Assembly (NCBI RefSeq): GCF_030348765.1
Contig: NZ_JAUCEU010000007.1
Location: 2,742,001 to 2,806,000 of the forward strand
Reading direction: 5' to 3'
DNA length: 64,000 nt
DNA from: Neobacillus sp. CF12
GTDB lineage: Bacteria; Bacillota; Bacilli; Bacillales; Cytobacillaceae
The notes under the pieces are model-generated. The model ran no database searches and was not told the origin of the DNA. It saw nothing but the letters and a program-made list of their open reading frames with translations. The position numbers were made by a program, and so were the translations under genes. Of the stretch, positions 16,065 to 25,559 are shown one piece after another (the stretch's first letter is position 1; every line of letters starts with the position of its first letter).

Positions 16065-17339
16065 TTACTTTTCCATCATTAATTTTAGAATTATTTCGTC
16101 CGTATGTCTTGTTCCTTCATTTCCAAGCCTACAAAAACTTTCAATACTTTTTTCCACATCATCGTGAATAAATCCGTCGGTGGATTTAATTTCTTGATTG
16201 TTGAGTGCCAATAATGCTGATTGAACTGCAACATTCGAACATGTGGATACTTTCATTGCACATCCAGCCTTCGCACCATCACAAATCATTCCAGAAACAT
16301 TTCCGATGGTGTTTTGAATCGCTGCTTTAATTTGCTGTAAATGACCTCCAAGTAAATATACAATTGCTCCACTTGCACCCATTCCAGCAGCAGTTACACC
16401 GCATAGTGCTGAAAGCCTTCCAAATTTCGATTTGATGTGAATGGTAATAAGATGGCTAAGTGCAACTGCTCGAATCATTTCTTCCTCTGAAACCTGCAGT
16501 TTCTCTGCGACTGCCACAACTGGAAGGGTTACAGCTATTCCTTGATTCCCACTACCAGTGTTCGCCATTACCGGGAGTGTTGAACCTGCCATTCTAGCAT
16601 CTGACCCAGCTGCAGCTAGTGACATTGCCGCAGTGGCGATATCATCTGATAGTATTCCCTTTTTTACATTTTCCTTAATGGTCTTCCCTACTTTTAATCC
16701 ATAATCTCCAGATAGTCCTTCATTTCCAATGATTCTATTTAATACGATACTCTTTTTTACGAGAGATAAATTGTTAATATCGACCTTTTGAACAAAATCA
16801 ACGATCTCATCAATCGTAAGTGTAACTAATTCCTCTTCATCCGATTGGAAGCCTATATTCTCGCATCCCCCTGTAAACACAACCTTACCATCAACCTCGA
16901 TTAAAGTGATATTACTATGATTATCAGAAATAACCACTTTAGATGTACCCTGATCGGTTTTTATGGTGACTTCAATATAGAGTCTTTTCGGTGTATTTGC
17001 TTGAGCAGATGATACTTTACCATCCTCGATTAGTTTTAACGCAGACTGCTCATCTTCAAAAGTAAGTCCATCCAATACTTCCAGTTGTTTCGTTGGATCT
17101 CCCGCAACTGCTCCAAGTGCTACAGAGAAGTCAAGACCACTGGATGTCATTCCTGGAATCCCAACAGATTTAGCATTTTTTATTATATTTCCACTTGCTT
17201 TTAACACTATCTCTTCTATTTTCCCTTTGGCATAGCTTTTAGCCGTTGCTGCGGCCAATGCAATCGCAACAGGCTCCGTACAGCCAAGCGCAATAACTAA
17301 TTCTTTTTCGAGAATGGCTTCTATTTTATTCTTCTCCAT
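16065..17339 (-). CDS. L-cysteine desulfidase family protein (UPF0597)
   Basis: Member of the serine dehydratase alpha-like UPF0597/CyuA family, which in characterised cases splits L-cysteine into pyruvate, ammonia and sulfide with a 4Fe-4S cluster. The conserved N-terminal ALGCTEPVAIALAAA near residue 17, the central GGCENIGFQSDEEE, and the C-terminal cluster ICDGAKAGCAMKVSTC supply the cysteines. Length (424 residues) fits. A GTG four codons upstream is less likely than ATG 17339, which is 9 bases after AGGTG. The gene stands alone. In vivo substrate (cysteine or a relative) is inferred from family. Confidence 0.85.
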   Translation of the reverse strand: MEKNKIEAILEKELVIALGCTEPVAIALAAATAKSYAKGKIEEIVLKASGNIIKNAKSVGIPGMTSSGLDFSVALGAVAGDPTKQLEVLDGLTFEDEQSALKLIEDGKVSSAQANTPKRLYIEVTIKTDQGTSKVVISDNHSNITLIEVDGKVVFTGGCENIGFQSDEEELVTLTIDEIVDFVQKVDINNLSLVKKSIVLNRIIGNEGLSGDYGLKVGKTIKENVKKGILSDDIATAAMSLAAAGSDARMAGSTLPVMANTGSGNQGIAVTLPVVAVAEKLQVSEEEMIRAVALSHLITIHIKSKFGRLSALCGVTAAGMGASGAIVYLLGGHLQQIKAAIQNTIGNVSGMICDGAKAGCAMKVSTCSNVAVQSALLALNNQEIKSTDGFIHDDVEKSIESFCRLGNEGTRHTDEIILKLMMEK

Positions 17340-17442
17340 TATGTTCCACACCTACTTTTTTAAAATACCTTATCTAAGATATTACCATAGAAGAGCAGCT
17401 ATAAATTTGGGGTATTTTTACCAAATAGTCAATATCGAATAA

Positions 17443-17476
17443 AAAAGAGTCTTTCTAGGGAACGAAAGACTCTTTT
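17443..17476 (-). terminator. Terminator after the ABC exporter pair
   Basis: Perfect 13-bp arms (17443-17455 and 17464-17476) just beyond the stop codon of the second exporter gene. Confidence 0.85.
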
Positions 17477-17487
17477 AAATGACTTTA

Positions 17488-19278
17488 TCACATTGAATGA
17501 CTGATTGTTTCTTCGCCAATTTCTGCTTCTCTTCCAAACAATCTTGCATAGACACCATTATTATTTTCAAGTAACTCCGCATGTCCACCTTGTTCAACAA
17601 TGGTTCCATTTTCTAGAACAATAATCTTATCAGCTGAGAGTACTGTAGAAAGCCGGTGTGAAATAATGAGAATCGTTTGTTTCTTCCCTGTTTTCAGTAC
17701 AGACTCGTTGATTTTCGTTTCCGTAATCGGATCGAGTGCCGAACTTGCTTCATCCAGAATGAGAATTGGCGCATCTTTTATTATTGCTCTAGCCAGCGAT
17801 AATCGCTGCTTTTGTCCGCCTGATAATAGACTGCCGCGTTCTCCTACCTTTGTATTTAAACCATCAGGCAGGCTCTCCACTAGTTCATCCAGACCACTAT
17901 CATGCAATGCTTTTAGTAATTCCTCATCACTAGCATCTGGCTTTCCGATTCTTAGATTATCTGCTAATGAACCGCTGCGCAATTGAACATCTTGGGTTAC
18001 AATCGCTATTTGTGACCGCAGCCACGATGTATCCCATTCGGTAATGTTTCTTCCATCTACTTCTATCACACCATTTTTTGTTTCATATAATCTAAATAGC
18101 AAATCAACGATGGTAGACTTGCCTGATCCACTTGGTCCAACCAAGGCCACTTTTTCACCCGCATGAATATCAAAAGTAACACTAGATAATACATTTTCTT
18201 CTTTTTCTGGGTAGGCAAATGTTACCTCTTTAAGTCTAATACTGCCGTTAGCCCGATCACCTCGGACACCTTCCATTATTTCAGCTTCCGCTGGCAGGTT
18301 CGATAGGAGAATGTCTGAACGATCTAGTGCCGGACCTGTTCTTCTCACAGAAAGCCAGTTGCGCAGCAATCGCTGCATTTCATTGGCCGCTATCGTAACT
18401 AATCCCCCAGCAGTCAGCATCTGTCCACTTGTCAAACCATCGTTCCAAATCAATAATGTACTAATTAAGTAGACAATCCCTAAAGCAAATCCATTATAGC
18501 TGGCAATGACCACTACGGATTGCATTCTTGCTTTTAGTTCCTTAATGGAATGCTTTACGAAAGAGTTTCTGATAGCTATAACACTTTCAACCTCATTTTC
18601 GGAAACGCCCATAACCCGTGATAAATGAATTCCTGTAACAGATTCTCTCAGTCTTTCAAGATACCGGGAAGCCTCCTGCCTTGCATCAGCGGAGGCAGAT
18701 CTAGTCCTGATTCCCACATAATTGGAGGTCCAATAAAAGATAATACCTAGAACCACACTGGTAATCATTAAATAAGGATGAATCCAAAGCAGCACAAAAC
18801 TATAAATAATAACTCCCTGGACACTCGCCATGAAAGTCGAACCTTCCCATGCAAGAAAGTTATGGAGAGTATCTGGATCATCTGAAACCCTTGCCAGTAG
18901 TTCACCTGAAGAATTGTTATGATAAAAGGAATAGGGCAATACCTGCAAATGACTAAACAAACGAAGTTTTTGCCAATTGGTTACCGTCTTGGCTGTTTGA
19001 TGGCAAAAATACTCATCAATTACCATCATGACCAAATCAAAAATAGCAGAAAAAATTAATAACCACATTAATCCCCAAAGCCAGGAGTGATTTTCATTCG
19101 GAATAATACTATCAATTAACCAACTAAGCGCTAAAGTTGGTATTAATGCTGAAAAAACCTGACTGATCGCAATAACAATGGAGTCCGCTATGACCCACTT
19201 TTTATAAGGCTTTAAAAAAGCCAGTACTCTTCGACCATCACGACTCTTTTTTGTTTCGGAGACAATGTTTACGTTCAT
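17488..19278 (-). CDS. ABC exporter subunit (TMD-NBD fusion)
   Basis: Type IV exporter half-transporter of 596 residues with six N-terminal helices (about 25-330) and a C-terminal ATPase. Walker A is GPSGSGKST, the signature [15 protein letters not shown] and Walker B ILILDEASSALDP; the switch histidine is in IISHRLSTV. The DEASSALD sequence keeps the catalytic glutamate. It overlaps the preceding exporter gene by the ATGA arrangement, so the two most likely form a heterodimer of the BmrCD or YheHI type. Substrate unknown: drugs, lipids or peptides are all possible. Confidence 0.88.
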   Translation of the reverse strand: MNVNIVSETKKSRDGRRVLAFLKPYKKWVIADSIVIAISQVFSALIPTLALSWLIDSIIPNENHSWLWGLMWLLIFSAIFDLVMMVIDEYFCHQTAKTVTNWQKLRLFSHLQVLPYSFYHNNSSGELLARVSDDPDTLHNFLAWEGSTFMASVQGVIIYSFVLLWIHPYLMITSVVLGIIFYWTSNYVGIRTRSASADARQEASRYLERLRESVTGIHLSRVMGVSENEVESVIAIRNSFVKHSIKELKARMQSVVVIASYNGFALGIVYLISTLLIWNDGLTSGQMLTAGGLVTIAANEMQRLLRNWLSVRRTGPALDRSDILLSNLPAEAEIMEGVRGDRANGSIRLKEVTFAYPEKEENVLSSVTFDIHAGEKVALVGPSGSGKSTIVDLLFRLYETKNGVIEVDGRNITEWDTSWLRSQIAIVTQDVQLRSGSLADNLRIGKPDASDEELLKALHDSGLDELVESLPDGLNTKVGERGSLLSGGQKQRLSLARAIIKDAPILILDEASSALDPITETKINESVLKTGKKQTILIISHRLSTVLSADKIIVLENGTIVEQGGHAELLENNNGVYARLFGREAEIGEETISHSM

Positions 19279-21014
19279 CCAATCATCTCCTTTTCTAACT
19301 CGCTATATTGTGCTTTGTATAATTCATAATATTGGCCTTTTAACGCAAGAAGTTCTTCATGTGTACCCTCTTCCGCAACCATCCCCTGGTCTAAGAGGAG
19401 AATCTTATCAGCGTTCCTAACTGTAATCAGTCGATGGGCAATGGTAATCGTCGTTCTTCCTGGGATTAATTGTTCAAGTGCCTCTTGAACTTTTTCTTCT
19501 GTTTCCCCATCCAAGGAGGACGTTGCTTCATCAAATATTAGGATAGGTGGTTGGCGTAAGATAGCCCTTGCTAATGCCACACGTTGTCTTTGTCCGCCGG
19601 ATAGTTTTAAACCGCGCTCGCCTACAACCGTTTCATACTTTTCTTCTAACGATTGTATTAACTCTTTTAAACCTGCAGCCTCTACGGCACGATCCAACTC
19701 TTCAATTGTTGCATCAGGTTTTCCATATAGAAGATTGTTCCTTAGTGTACTGTTTAATAGGAAGGTTTCTTGAGAAACAACCCCTACTTGCTGCCTAAAA
19801 CTGTTTCGATTATAAGCAAAAAGATTTTTCCCATCTATTTCGACAGTTCCCTTATCTGGTTCATACAGTCCGAGTAATAGTTGAATTAGTGTACTTTTTC
19901 CGCCGCCACTTGTTCCAACAATCCCTATGTGGTTTCCTGCCCCAAGAGAAAGGGAAACTCCTTTTAAAATTTGTTTATCGCTTGATGGATAGGTAAACCA
20001 GATATTTTCCATGTTTATCTTCCCATCTACTTTCTCAAAAGATGGTAAACTTCCCTCATGCTCTTCCGGTAAATCGAAATATTCATAGATTCTCTGCAAA
20101 GCCGGAATTGCCTGTTGAATAGTTAACGCATTTTCCGCTAATGAGCGTACAGGTAGAAACATGATTGGAATAAAACTAAGACATGCTACTAGGGTTCCAA
20201 TCGTTATATTCCCTTCCCAAATCGAGAATCCGCCAATTAACATCACAACACCAGGAGTTGCAATATTAAACAAATTTCCTAAGCGCCAGTTTACCTTTCC
20301 GATTAATGCTGCACGAATGGAGAAGTTTTTCCAATCTAATAATTTCTTTTGTTGAGTTTCAATCTCTTTCTTTTGTGTTTGAAAGGTTCTAACTAAACGA
20401 ATACTCTCAATACTCTCCTGCAGGTGTTGATACATATCTGCACTCATATCTCTCTGTGTAGCACTCATCTTTCTCATTACTTTTCCTAATTTAAATGACG
20501 GGAAAATATAAATAGCAAATACGACAAACATCACGATGGCTGCTGGCCAATACAAAACAAATACCGCTGAAAATGCGGCAATCGCGCCAATAACTTGCTG
20601 TAAAATACGTGGCACCACTGTATTATTCAGGTTTTGAATGGACTCCACATCATGAGTAAGACGGTATAACATATCACCTCTTGGTGTGGTTGAAAAAAAC
20701 GACATCGGTGTCCGATGCAGCTTTTTAAATGCTCGAATTTGCATGTCGGTTATAACATCTAGACCGATTTTAACCTGCACATATTCCTGCAAGGTTTCAA
20801 ACAGCGATTTTCCTAAGAAAGCGACTAGAACACCAGCGACAATCCATAGTAAAAAGGTTGTCTGTCTAGCCCCAATTACCTCGTCTACTAATCTTCCTGC
20901 CAATATAGGAGGCAAGATTGTAAATGCTCCGCCTACTAAAGAGAAAGAAAGTGCAAGCAGCAATTTCTTCCAATATGGTTTAAAATGAGCCAATGTAGTT
21001 TTTAATAAATTCAT
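19275..21014 (-). CDS. ABC exporter subunit (TMD-NBD fusion)
   Basis: Partner half-transporter of 579 residues with six helices followed by an ATPase domain. Walker A reads GTSGGGKST, the signature LSGGQRQRVALARAI and Walker B ILIFDEATSSLDGE; switch histidine in IAHRLITV. Its translation is coupled to the following exporter gene through a 4-base overlap, and both subunits keep canonical catalytic glutamates, so unlike BmrC-type partners neither ATP site looks degenerate from these motifs. It is the first gene of the pair. Confidence 0.88.
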   Translation of the reverse strand: MNLLKTTLAHFKPYWKKLLLALSFSLVGGAFTILPPILAGRLVDEVIGARQTTFLLWIVAGVLVAFLGKSLFETLQEYVQVKIGLDVITDMQIRAFKKLHRTPMSFFSTTPRGDMLYRLTHDVESIQNLNNTVVPRILQQVIGAIAAFSAVFVLYWPAAIVMFVVFAIYIFPSFKLGKVMRKMSATQRDMSADMYQHLQESIESIRLVRTFQTQKKEIETQQKKLLDWKNFSIRAALIGKVNWRLGNLFNIATPGVVMLIGGFSIWEGNITIGTLVACLSFIPIMFLPVRSLAENALTIQQAIPALQRIYEYFDLPEEHEGSLPSFEKVDGKINMENIWFTYPSSDKQILKGVSLSLGAGNHIGIVGTSGGGKSTLIQLLLGLYEPDKGTVEIDGKNLFAYNRNSFRQQVGVVSQETFLLNSTLRNNLLYGKPDATIEELDRAVEAAGLKELIQSLEEKYETVVGERGLKLSGGQRQRVALARAILRQPPILIFDEATSSLDGETEEKVQEALEQLIPGRTTITIAHRLITVRNADKILLLDQGMVAEEGTHEELLALKGQYYELYKAQYSELEKEMIG

Positions 21015-21123
21015 AGTTAATCCCCCCGCGAAATTTTATTTTATTACAAATTATAGAAATATTCATTACTATTTGAAAAAAACTTTTCATTTATTTACAA
21101 TTCCCTTGCTGAAACGCAAAAAA

Positions 21124-21147
21124 GGTAACAGCCCCTGGGTTGTTACC
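21124..21147 (-). terminator. Terminator after the isoprenoid synthase gene
   Basis: Stem of 11 bases (21124-21134 with 21137-21147, one G-T pair) 19 bases downstream of the 791-codon gene, with T-rich flanking on the minus strand. Confidence 0.75.
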
Positions 21148-21165
21148 TCCTTTTGAATAAACTTT

Positions 21166-23541
21166 TTAATGGTCTCGGTGCACAATATAATTCAATATAT
21201 GCTTTAGAAAAGAGGTATTTCGCGGAACTTCTTGTAGAGTTTCCATCGCGCAGCAATAGTGGTCCCACATCGCTTTCCTGGCGCCCTCAGATCCTAAGAT
21301 TGAAACAAAAGTCGAATTATTGTTCTCCTCATCTTTTCCTGTCAGTTTTCCAAGAAGATCCAAATCTCCCTCTACATCAAGTAAGTCATCCTTTATTTGA
21401 AACGCAATGCCGACATGATAGGCGAACTTTTTCAAAGCATCCATCTCAGATTGTTTAGCCTCCGCTAGAATAGCAGGCATTAGTAAGGAAGCCTCGAAAC
21501 CCAGTCCAGTTTTATAGAAACACATCGTATTTAAGTCTTCTAACGTTAAACGTTTTCCTTTAGAACCTAAATCTATCGCCTGTCCTTTACACATGTCTTC
21601 TGTCAATCTTGACGAATAGTGTATCAAGCGGAGCACCGTTTTCGAATTAAACTGTTCCAGAGATGCTTGTTCCTCAATTGCCTTCTGGGTTAGATAAAGA
21701 CCTGTTAATTCGGCAATTGCTTGATCGTACACCATATGCAAAGTTGGACGTCCCCTGCGAATCGGTGCATTATCCTGTGATGGCAGATCATCAAAAATCA
21801 ATGAAGCAGTATGCATATACTCCAAGGATCTTATTAGTGGTCTCATTGCGGACTGACTTAATCCATATTCTTTTATTCCCATAATCCAAGTAATGATTGG
21901 TCTCAATCGCTTTCCATCACCCTCAAGGCTATAGTTTGCAGCCTCAACGATTGGGCTATTCAGAGTACCATCCTTAGGGATTGGCAAAAGATGATTGATT
22001 TGGTTGCGTACATGATCGATTAAATCTAAGAATTCTTCCTGCTCATTTCGTTCATTTTTCAAATTTGTTATCATATGGTCACGCAGGAGTTTATCGAAGA
22101 AATCCACATCGTCTGCCTTAGCTACCATCTTTTGAATAAGGGTATTGAAATCTGGAATACCAGAAGTAAAAAGTTCCATTACTTCATTGTACTTTTTTGT
22201 TCCCAATCGCTCTTTATATCTCTTTAATCCATTAATCGCTCGATCTAAAATGACCTCACATGCCTTTTTATCTGAGTGATAGACATTATGAATTAAATTG
22301 GAAATAACACTCCAATATAATTCAAATGGGTTAATTAGGTCAGTACGTTTATCATGATATTTCAGATAATAGGTATAGGGTGTAACGGCACCACTTTCTA
22401 AGTCCTCAAACATATCTGCAAAGTCATCTGCCAATTGGTTGTATATCCCATAAAAGAATGTTCGATTGTCAAAGCCCTCATCTTCAGCAGCATTAATAAC
22501 AGAACGGACAATCAATCTTGATGATGAAGATTTTAGAATAACAGGAATATAAATCTCCTCATTCGTATAATCTCCCTTTGATAAATCCTTTTCACGGTCC
22601 ACTTCCTGAGAATGAAAAAACACATAGGATTGATCGAAGAAAGATTGTATTGTCTCTGGCTGCTGCTCTGCTTTAATATACTCAAAACCCTCACTAAGTT
22701 CTGAATGAATGAAGGTAATCAAAGCTTTGTTCTGTTCAGTCCAATCTCCACCCAATTTCGGTACATTCCCAGTGGTAAGCGTGGTACGGATTAAGTTGGA
22801 GTATTGCTTTTTCTCTTTTTCGGATAAGACCTTGGAATCGAGAAGATCATCTATGAAAGGATAGGTCAACCCGTAGGCATAGCCAAGTCTAATGGCTCTA
22901 TCAAGTCTATGAGTTCGTTCATCAGGGGAGGTTTTATCTCCCATCTCTTCAATTTCATGCATGATGACTCCAGCAATAATTTTAATAAGCTTACGCTGGG
23001 CATGATTAGGATCCATCCCCTGTGGAAGGTTATTGGATACAGTCTTCAGCTTATTTATCATCCAGATAACAGCAGATTCAATAGATTCCTGCTGGGCCCA
23101 CCTGTACAACCATGCCATAGAGAGTATCTCATGCTTATTTTCGCGTTTTTCCTTTGGTTGAGTAAGATTGTTTTTTAAACTGTTAACAACACTATTAACT
23201 CTAGCCTGTGTTTCTTTGGAATCCAGCGCTTTCCCCAAATCACGCATAAAAATATAAGATATGCTTCGATCAAGGTAATTGTCTAGTTTGCCAGTGTAAT
23301 CCAGATATTTAATATAATTGTGATAATCACGGGGATTCGATTTACTTTTACCACGAGAAAAAAGAGAGAATAATGAATGATGATGAATATGGTTGTGTTT
23401 CCAGGATTGTATATCTCTTGTTAGAGTAGGAACATATTTTTTTTGCTTAACTTGCTTGTACAGTGACTGAAAATACCCATTAGCCTTTTGCTCAGCCATT
23501 GCGTAGCATGTATCTTCATTTATTAACAACGTCTTAATCAT
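21166..23541 (-). CDS. Two-domain polyprenyl synthetase with terpenoid-synthase-like N-terminus
   Basis: A 791-residue cytosolic protein, more than twice the usual 290-330 residues of prenyl diphosphate synthases. The C-terminal third (about 510-791) is a canonical trans-prenyl diphosphate synthase: GDGKRLRP at 541-548, first aspartate motif DDLPSQD at 584-590, GQAIDL near 653 and second aspartate motif KDDLLD at 717-722. An alanine, not an aromatic residue, lies five positions before the first motif, hinting at a C20 or longer product. The N-terminal 500 residues are not an obvious named family but hold DDLLD at 231-235 and DDFAD at 372-376, spaced like the two aspartate motifs of the C-terminal domain. 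A bifunctional enzyme is inferred. It is monocistronic. Confidence 0.8.
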   Translation of the reverse strand: MIKTLLINEDTCYAMAEQKANGYFQSLYKQVKQKKYVPTLTRDIQSWKHNHIHHHSLFSLFSRGKSKSNPRDYHNYIKYLDYTGKLDNYLDRSISYIFMRDLGKALDSKETQARVNSVVNSLKNNLTQPKEKRENKHEILSMAWLYRWAQQESIESAVIWMINKLKTVSNNLPQGMDPNHAQRKLIKIIAGVIMHEIEEMGDKTSPDERTHRLDRAIRLGYAYGLTYPFIDDLLDSKVLSEKEKKQYSNLIRTTLTTGNVPKLGGDWTEQNKALITFIHSELSEGFEYIKAEQQPETIQSFFDQSYVFFHSQEVDREKDLSKGDYTNEEIYIPVILKSSSSRLIVRSVINAAEDEGFDNRTFFYGIYNQLADDFADMFEDLESGAVTPYTYYLKYHDKRTDLINPFELYWSVISNLIHNVYHSDKKACEVILDRAINGLKRYKERLGTKKYNEVMELFTSGIPDFNTLIQKMVAKADDVDFFDKLLRDHMITNLKNERNEQEEFLDLIDHVRNQINHLLPIPKDGTLNSPIVEAANYSLEGDGKRLRPIITWIMGIKEYGLSQSAMRPLIRSLEYMHTASLIFDDLPSQDNAPIRRGRPTLHMVYDQAIAELTGLYLTQKAIEEQASLEQFNSKTVLRLIHYSSRLTEDMCKGQAIDLGSKGKRLTLEDLNTMCFYKTGLGFEASLLMPAILAEAKQSEMDALKKFAYHVGIAFQIKDDLLDVEGDLDLLGKLTGKDEENNNSTFVSILGSEGARKAMWDHYCCAMETLQEVPRNTSFLKHILNYIVHRDH

Positions 23542-23638
23542 TTGAACATTACCTCAACTTCACGCACTTTAGTTTGTATATTAATAATACACGTAAGCAT
23601 TCGCTTTATAACTATTAAACTGAAAATTAATAAAAAAA

Positions 23639-23663
23639 TCCCTCAGACCTTTCATCTGAGGGA
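23639..23663 (-). terminator. Terminator after the efflux permease
   Basis: Perfect 9-bp arms (23639-23647 and 23655-23663) with an A-rich left flank that is a T-run on the transcribed strand. The arm sequence tccctcaga recurs in the terminators near 62.0 and 63.9 kb. Confidence 0.85.
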
Positions 23664-23676
23664 AAATTAAATAGTG

Positions 23677-24882
23677 TTACTCGTATCTTAATGCCTCAAT
23701 AGGACTAAGTTTAGAGGCTTTATTTGCGGGAAGCAATCCAAAAATAATACCAATTAGGGCTGAAAAACTCACTCCAATGAGAACAATTAACGGACTAACG
23801 GCAGCTGTAATGGGCGAAAACTCCGATACGAGGATACTGCCTACTGCTGCTAGGCCAATTCCAATCAATCCTCCTAATGAAGTTAACGTGATAGACTCAA
23901 TTAAAAATTGTAAAAGGATTTTTCCTCTGGTCGCACCAATTGCTTTCCGAAGTCCAATTTCTCTTGTCCTTTCTGTTACCGAAACGAGCATAATATTCAT
24001 GACACCAATCCCGCCGACTAAAAGAGAAATGCCTGCAATACTTCCAATTAGCAGTGTTAATAACGAAATCATTGTGTTTAATTCTCTTTCATAATCTTCA
24101 AAGTCATTTGTCGAATACTTGCCATTTTCAAGAGCTTTTTCGGCTGTTAATGTATCGGCTGCAAGCCGGCCTGTTTCAGAAATGTTTTCAGGATCACTTG
24201 CAATCACCTGTAATTGTTCGATTTCTCGATTGCCAAACATCATCGAAATGACAGAACGCGGCATAAGCATTTCACCCGTTTCCTTATTTCGGAATTGTTC
24301 AGGCAGCGGCGATTCATACACCCCGACAACCTTGTAAGGATTATCATTTAAGTCAATAATCTCGCCGATAGGGTTTTCGGACTCCTTAAAGAATTTTTCC
24401 CTTGCTATCGTATCAATCAAGACCACTCGATTCAAACCATCATTATCCGCGGCGTACAAAGCTCGTCCTTCCACTACCTGAATATTCCTGGCCGAGAAAA
24501 ATTCTGCACCGACACCGGTAATTTGCATATCACCTTGCTCATCATCATGGGTCATCATTCCATAGCCTTGATTCGTTGCAACCACAGCCTTAACCCCAGG
24601 AACTTCCGCGAGAATTTGGACATCTTCAGAGGTTAATTCAGGTTCCTGCCAAAACATTTCCGTTTCACCTTCAGGCGGGATATACTCATAATAAATATCT
24701 ATCGCATTCTTATCTGTACTAAACAATTCATCTGTCATCTGCTTCTTCGTACCTTGACCAATTGCGACGATAATAATAACAGCGGCTACCCCAATGATAA
24801 TTCCTAGCATCGTTAGAATTGACCTTATTTTATGATTCCAGATTGACGACAGGGCGATTTTAAAACTATCCCATAAATTCAT
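23677..24882 (-). CDS. yknZ: MacB/YknZ-type ABC permease
   Basis: Permease subunit of a MacB-like (type VII) ABC system, 401 residues, with one N-terminal helix (KIRSILTMLGIIIGVAAVIIIVAIG), a large extracellular MacB-PCD domain (about 45-270) and three C-terminal helices containing RTREIGLRKAIGATRGKI. In B. subtilis the homologous YknWXYZ complex protects against the cannibalism toxin SdpC. The gene overlaps the ATPase gene by 4 bases and is last in the adaptor-ATPase-permease operon. No YknW counterpart is present in the operon. Confidence 0.85.
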   Translation of the reverse strand: MNLWDSFKIALSSIWNHKIRSILTMLGIIIGVAAVIIIVAIGQGTKKQMTDELFSTDKNAIDIYYEYIPPEGETEMFWQEPELTSEDVQILAEVPGVKAVVATNQGYGMMTHDDEQGDMQITGVGAEFFSARNIQVVEGRALYAADNDGLNRVVLIDTIAREKFFKESENPIGEIIDLNDNPYKVVGVYESPLPEQFRNKETGEMLMPRSVISMMFGNREIEQLQVIASDPENISETGRLAADTLTAEKALENGKYSTNDFEDYERELNTMISLLTLLIGSIAGISLLVGGIGVMNIMLVSVTERTREIGLRKAIGATRGKILLQFLIESITLTSLGGLIGIGLAAVGSILVSEFSPITAAVSPLIVLIGVSFSALIGIIFGLLPANKASKLSPIEALRYE

Positions 24883-25559
24883 GCGGTTACCCTCCGGTCA
24901 TCCGTAATCATGCCATCTTTTATCGTGATGATCCGCTTTGCGTAGGCTGCTATTTCTTCTTCGTGAGTAACAATAATAACCGTTTTTCCTTCTTCATTGA
25001 GCTGTGTAAATAGTTTCATTATTTGTTCACTCGTGGTCGAATCAAGCGCACCAGTCGGTTCATCCGCTAGGAGAATAGTAGGATTATTGACAAGTGCTCT
25101 AGCGATCGCAACTCGCTGCTTCTGTCCTCCAGACAATTGATTCGGCAAATGCTTCATCCGGTCTCCTAACCCAACTTTAACTAGCAGGTCCTTTGCTCGC
25201 GCTGTTCTTTCCCGCTTGGAAATCCCAGCATACACAAGTGGTGAGGCCACATTTTTAATGGCGTTGTCTCTTGGAAACATGAAGAATTGTTGAAAAACAA
25301 ATCCCACGTGTTCATTTCTTAGCTTAGCTAGAATACTCTCTTTGGCCGAAGCAATTTGTTCTCCATTTAATTCATATGTACCTGATGAAGGGTAATCTAA
25401 AAAGCCGATTATATTCATTAATGTAGATTTCCCAGAACCAGAAGGCCCCATGATCGCGACAAACTCTCCATCTTCTATCGTTAAATCAATACCATGCAGC
25501 ACGGGAACCTCTAATGAACCCTTCCCATATACTTTTGTAATATCATTCAACTTCATCAT
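24879..25559 (-). CDS. yknY: MacB/YknY-type ABC ATPase
   Basis: Stand-alone ATPase of 226 residues of the LolD/MacB group. Walker [10 protein letters not shown] near residue 40, Q-loop GFVFQQFFMFP, signature [15 protein letters not shown], Walker B ILLADEPTGALDS and switch histidine IIVTHEEEIA are all intact. It overlaps both the upstream adaptor gene (17 bases) and the downstream permease gene (4 bases), a strong sign of a single complex. It energises the mechanotransmission cycle expected for this family. Confidence 0.9.
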   Translation of the reverse strand: MMKLNDITKVYGKGSLEVPVLHGIDLTIEDGEFVAIMGPSGSGKSTLMNIIGFLDYPSSGTYELNGEQIASAKESILAKLRNEHVGFVFQQFFMFPRDNAIKNVASPLVYAGISKRERTARAKDLLVKVGLGDRMKHLPNQLSGGQKQRVAIARALVNNPTILLADEPTGALDSTTSEQIMKLFTQLNEEGKTVIIVTHEEEIAAYAKRIITIKDGMITDDRRVTA

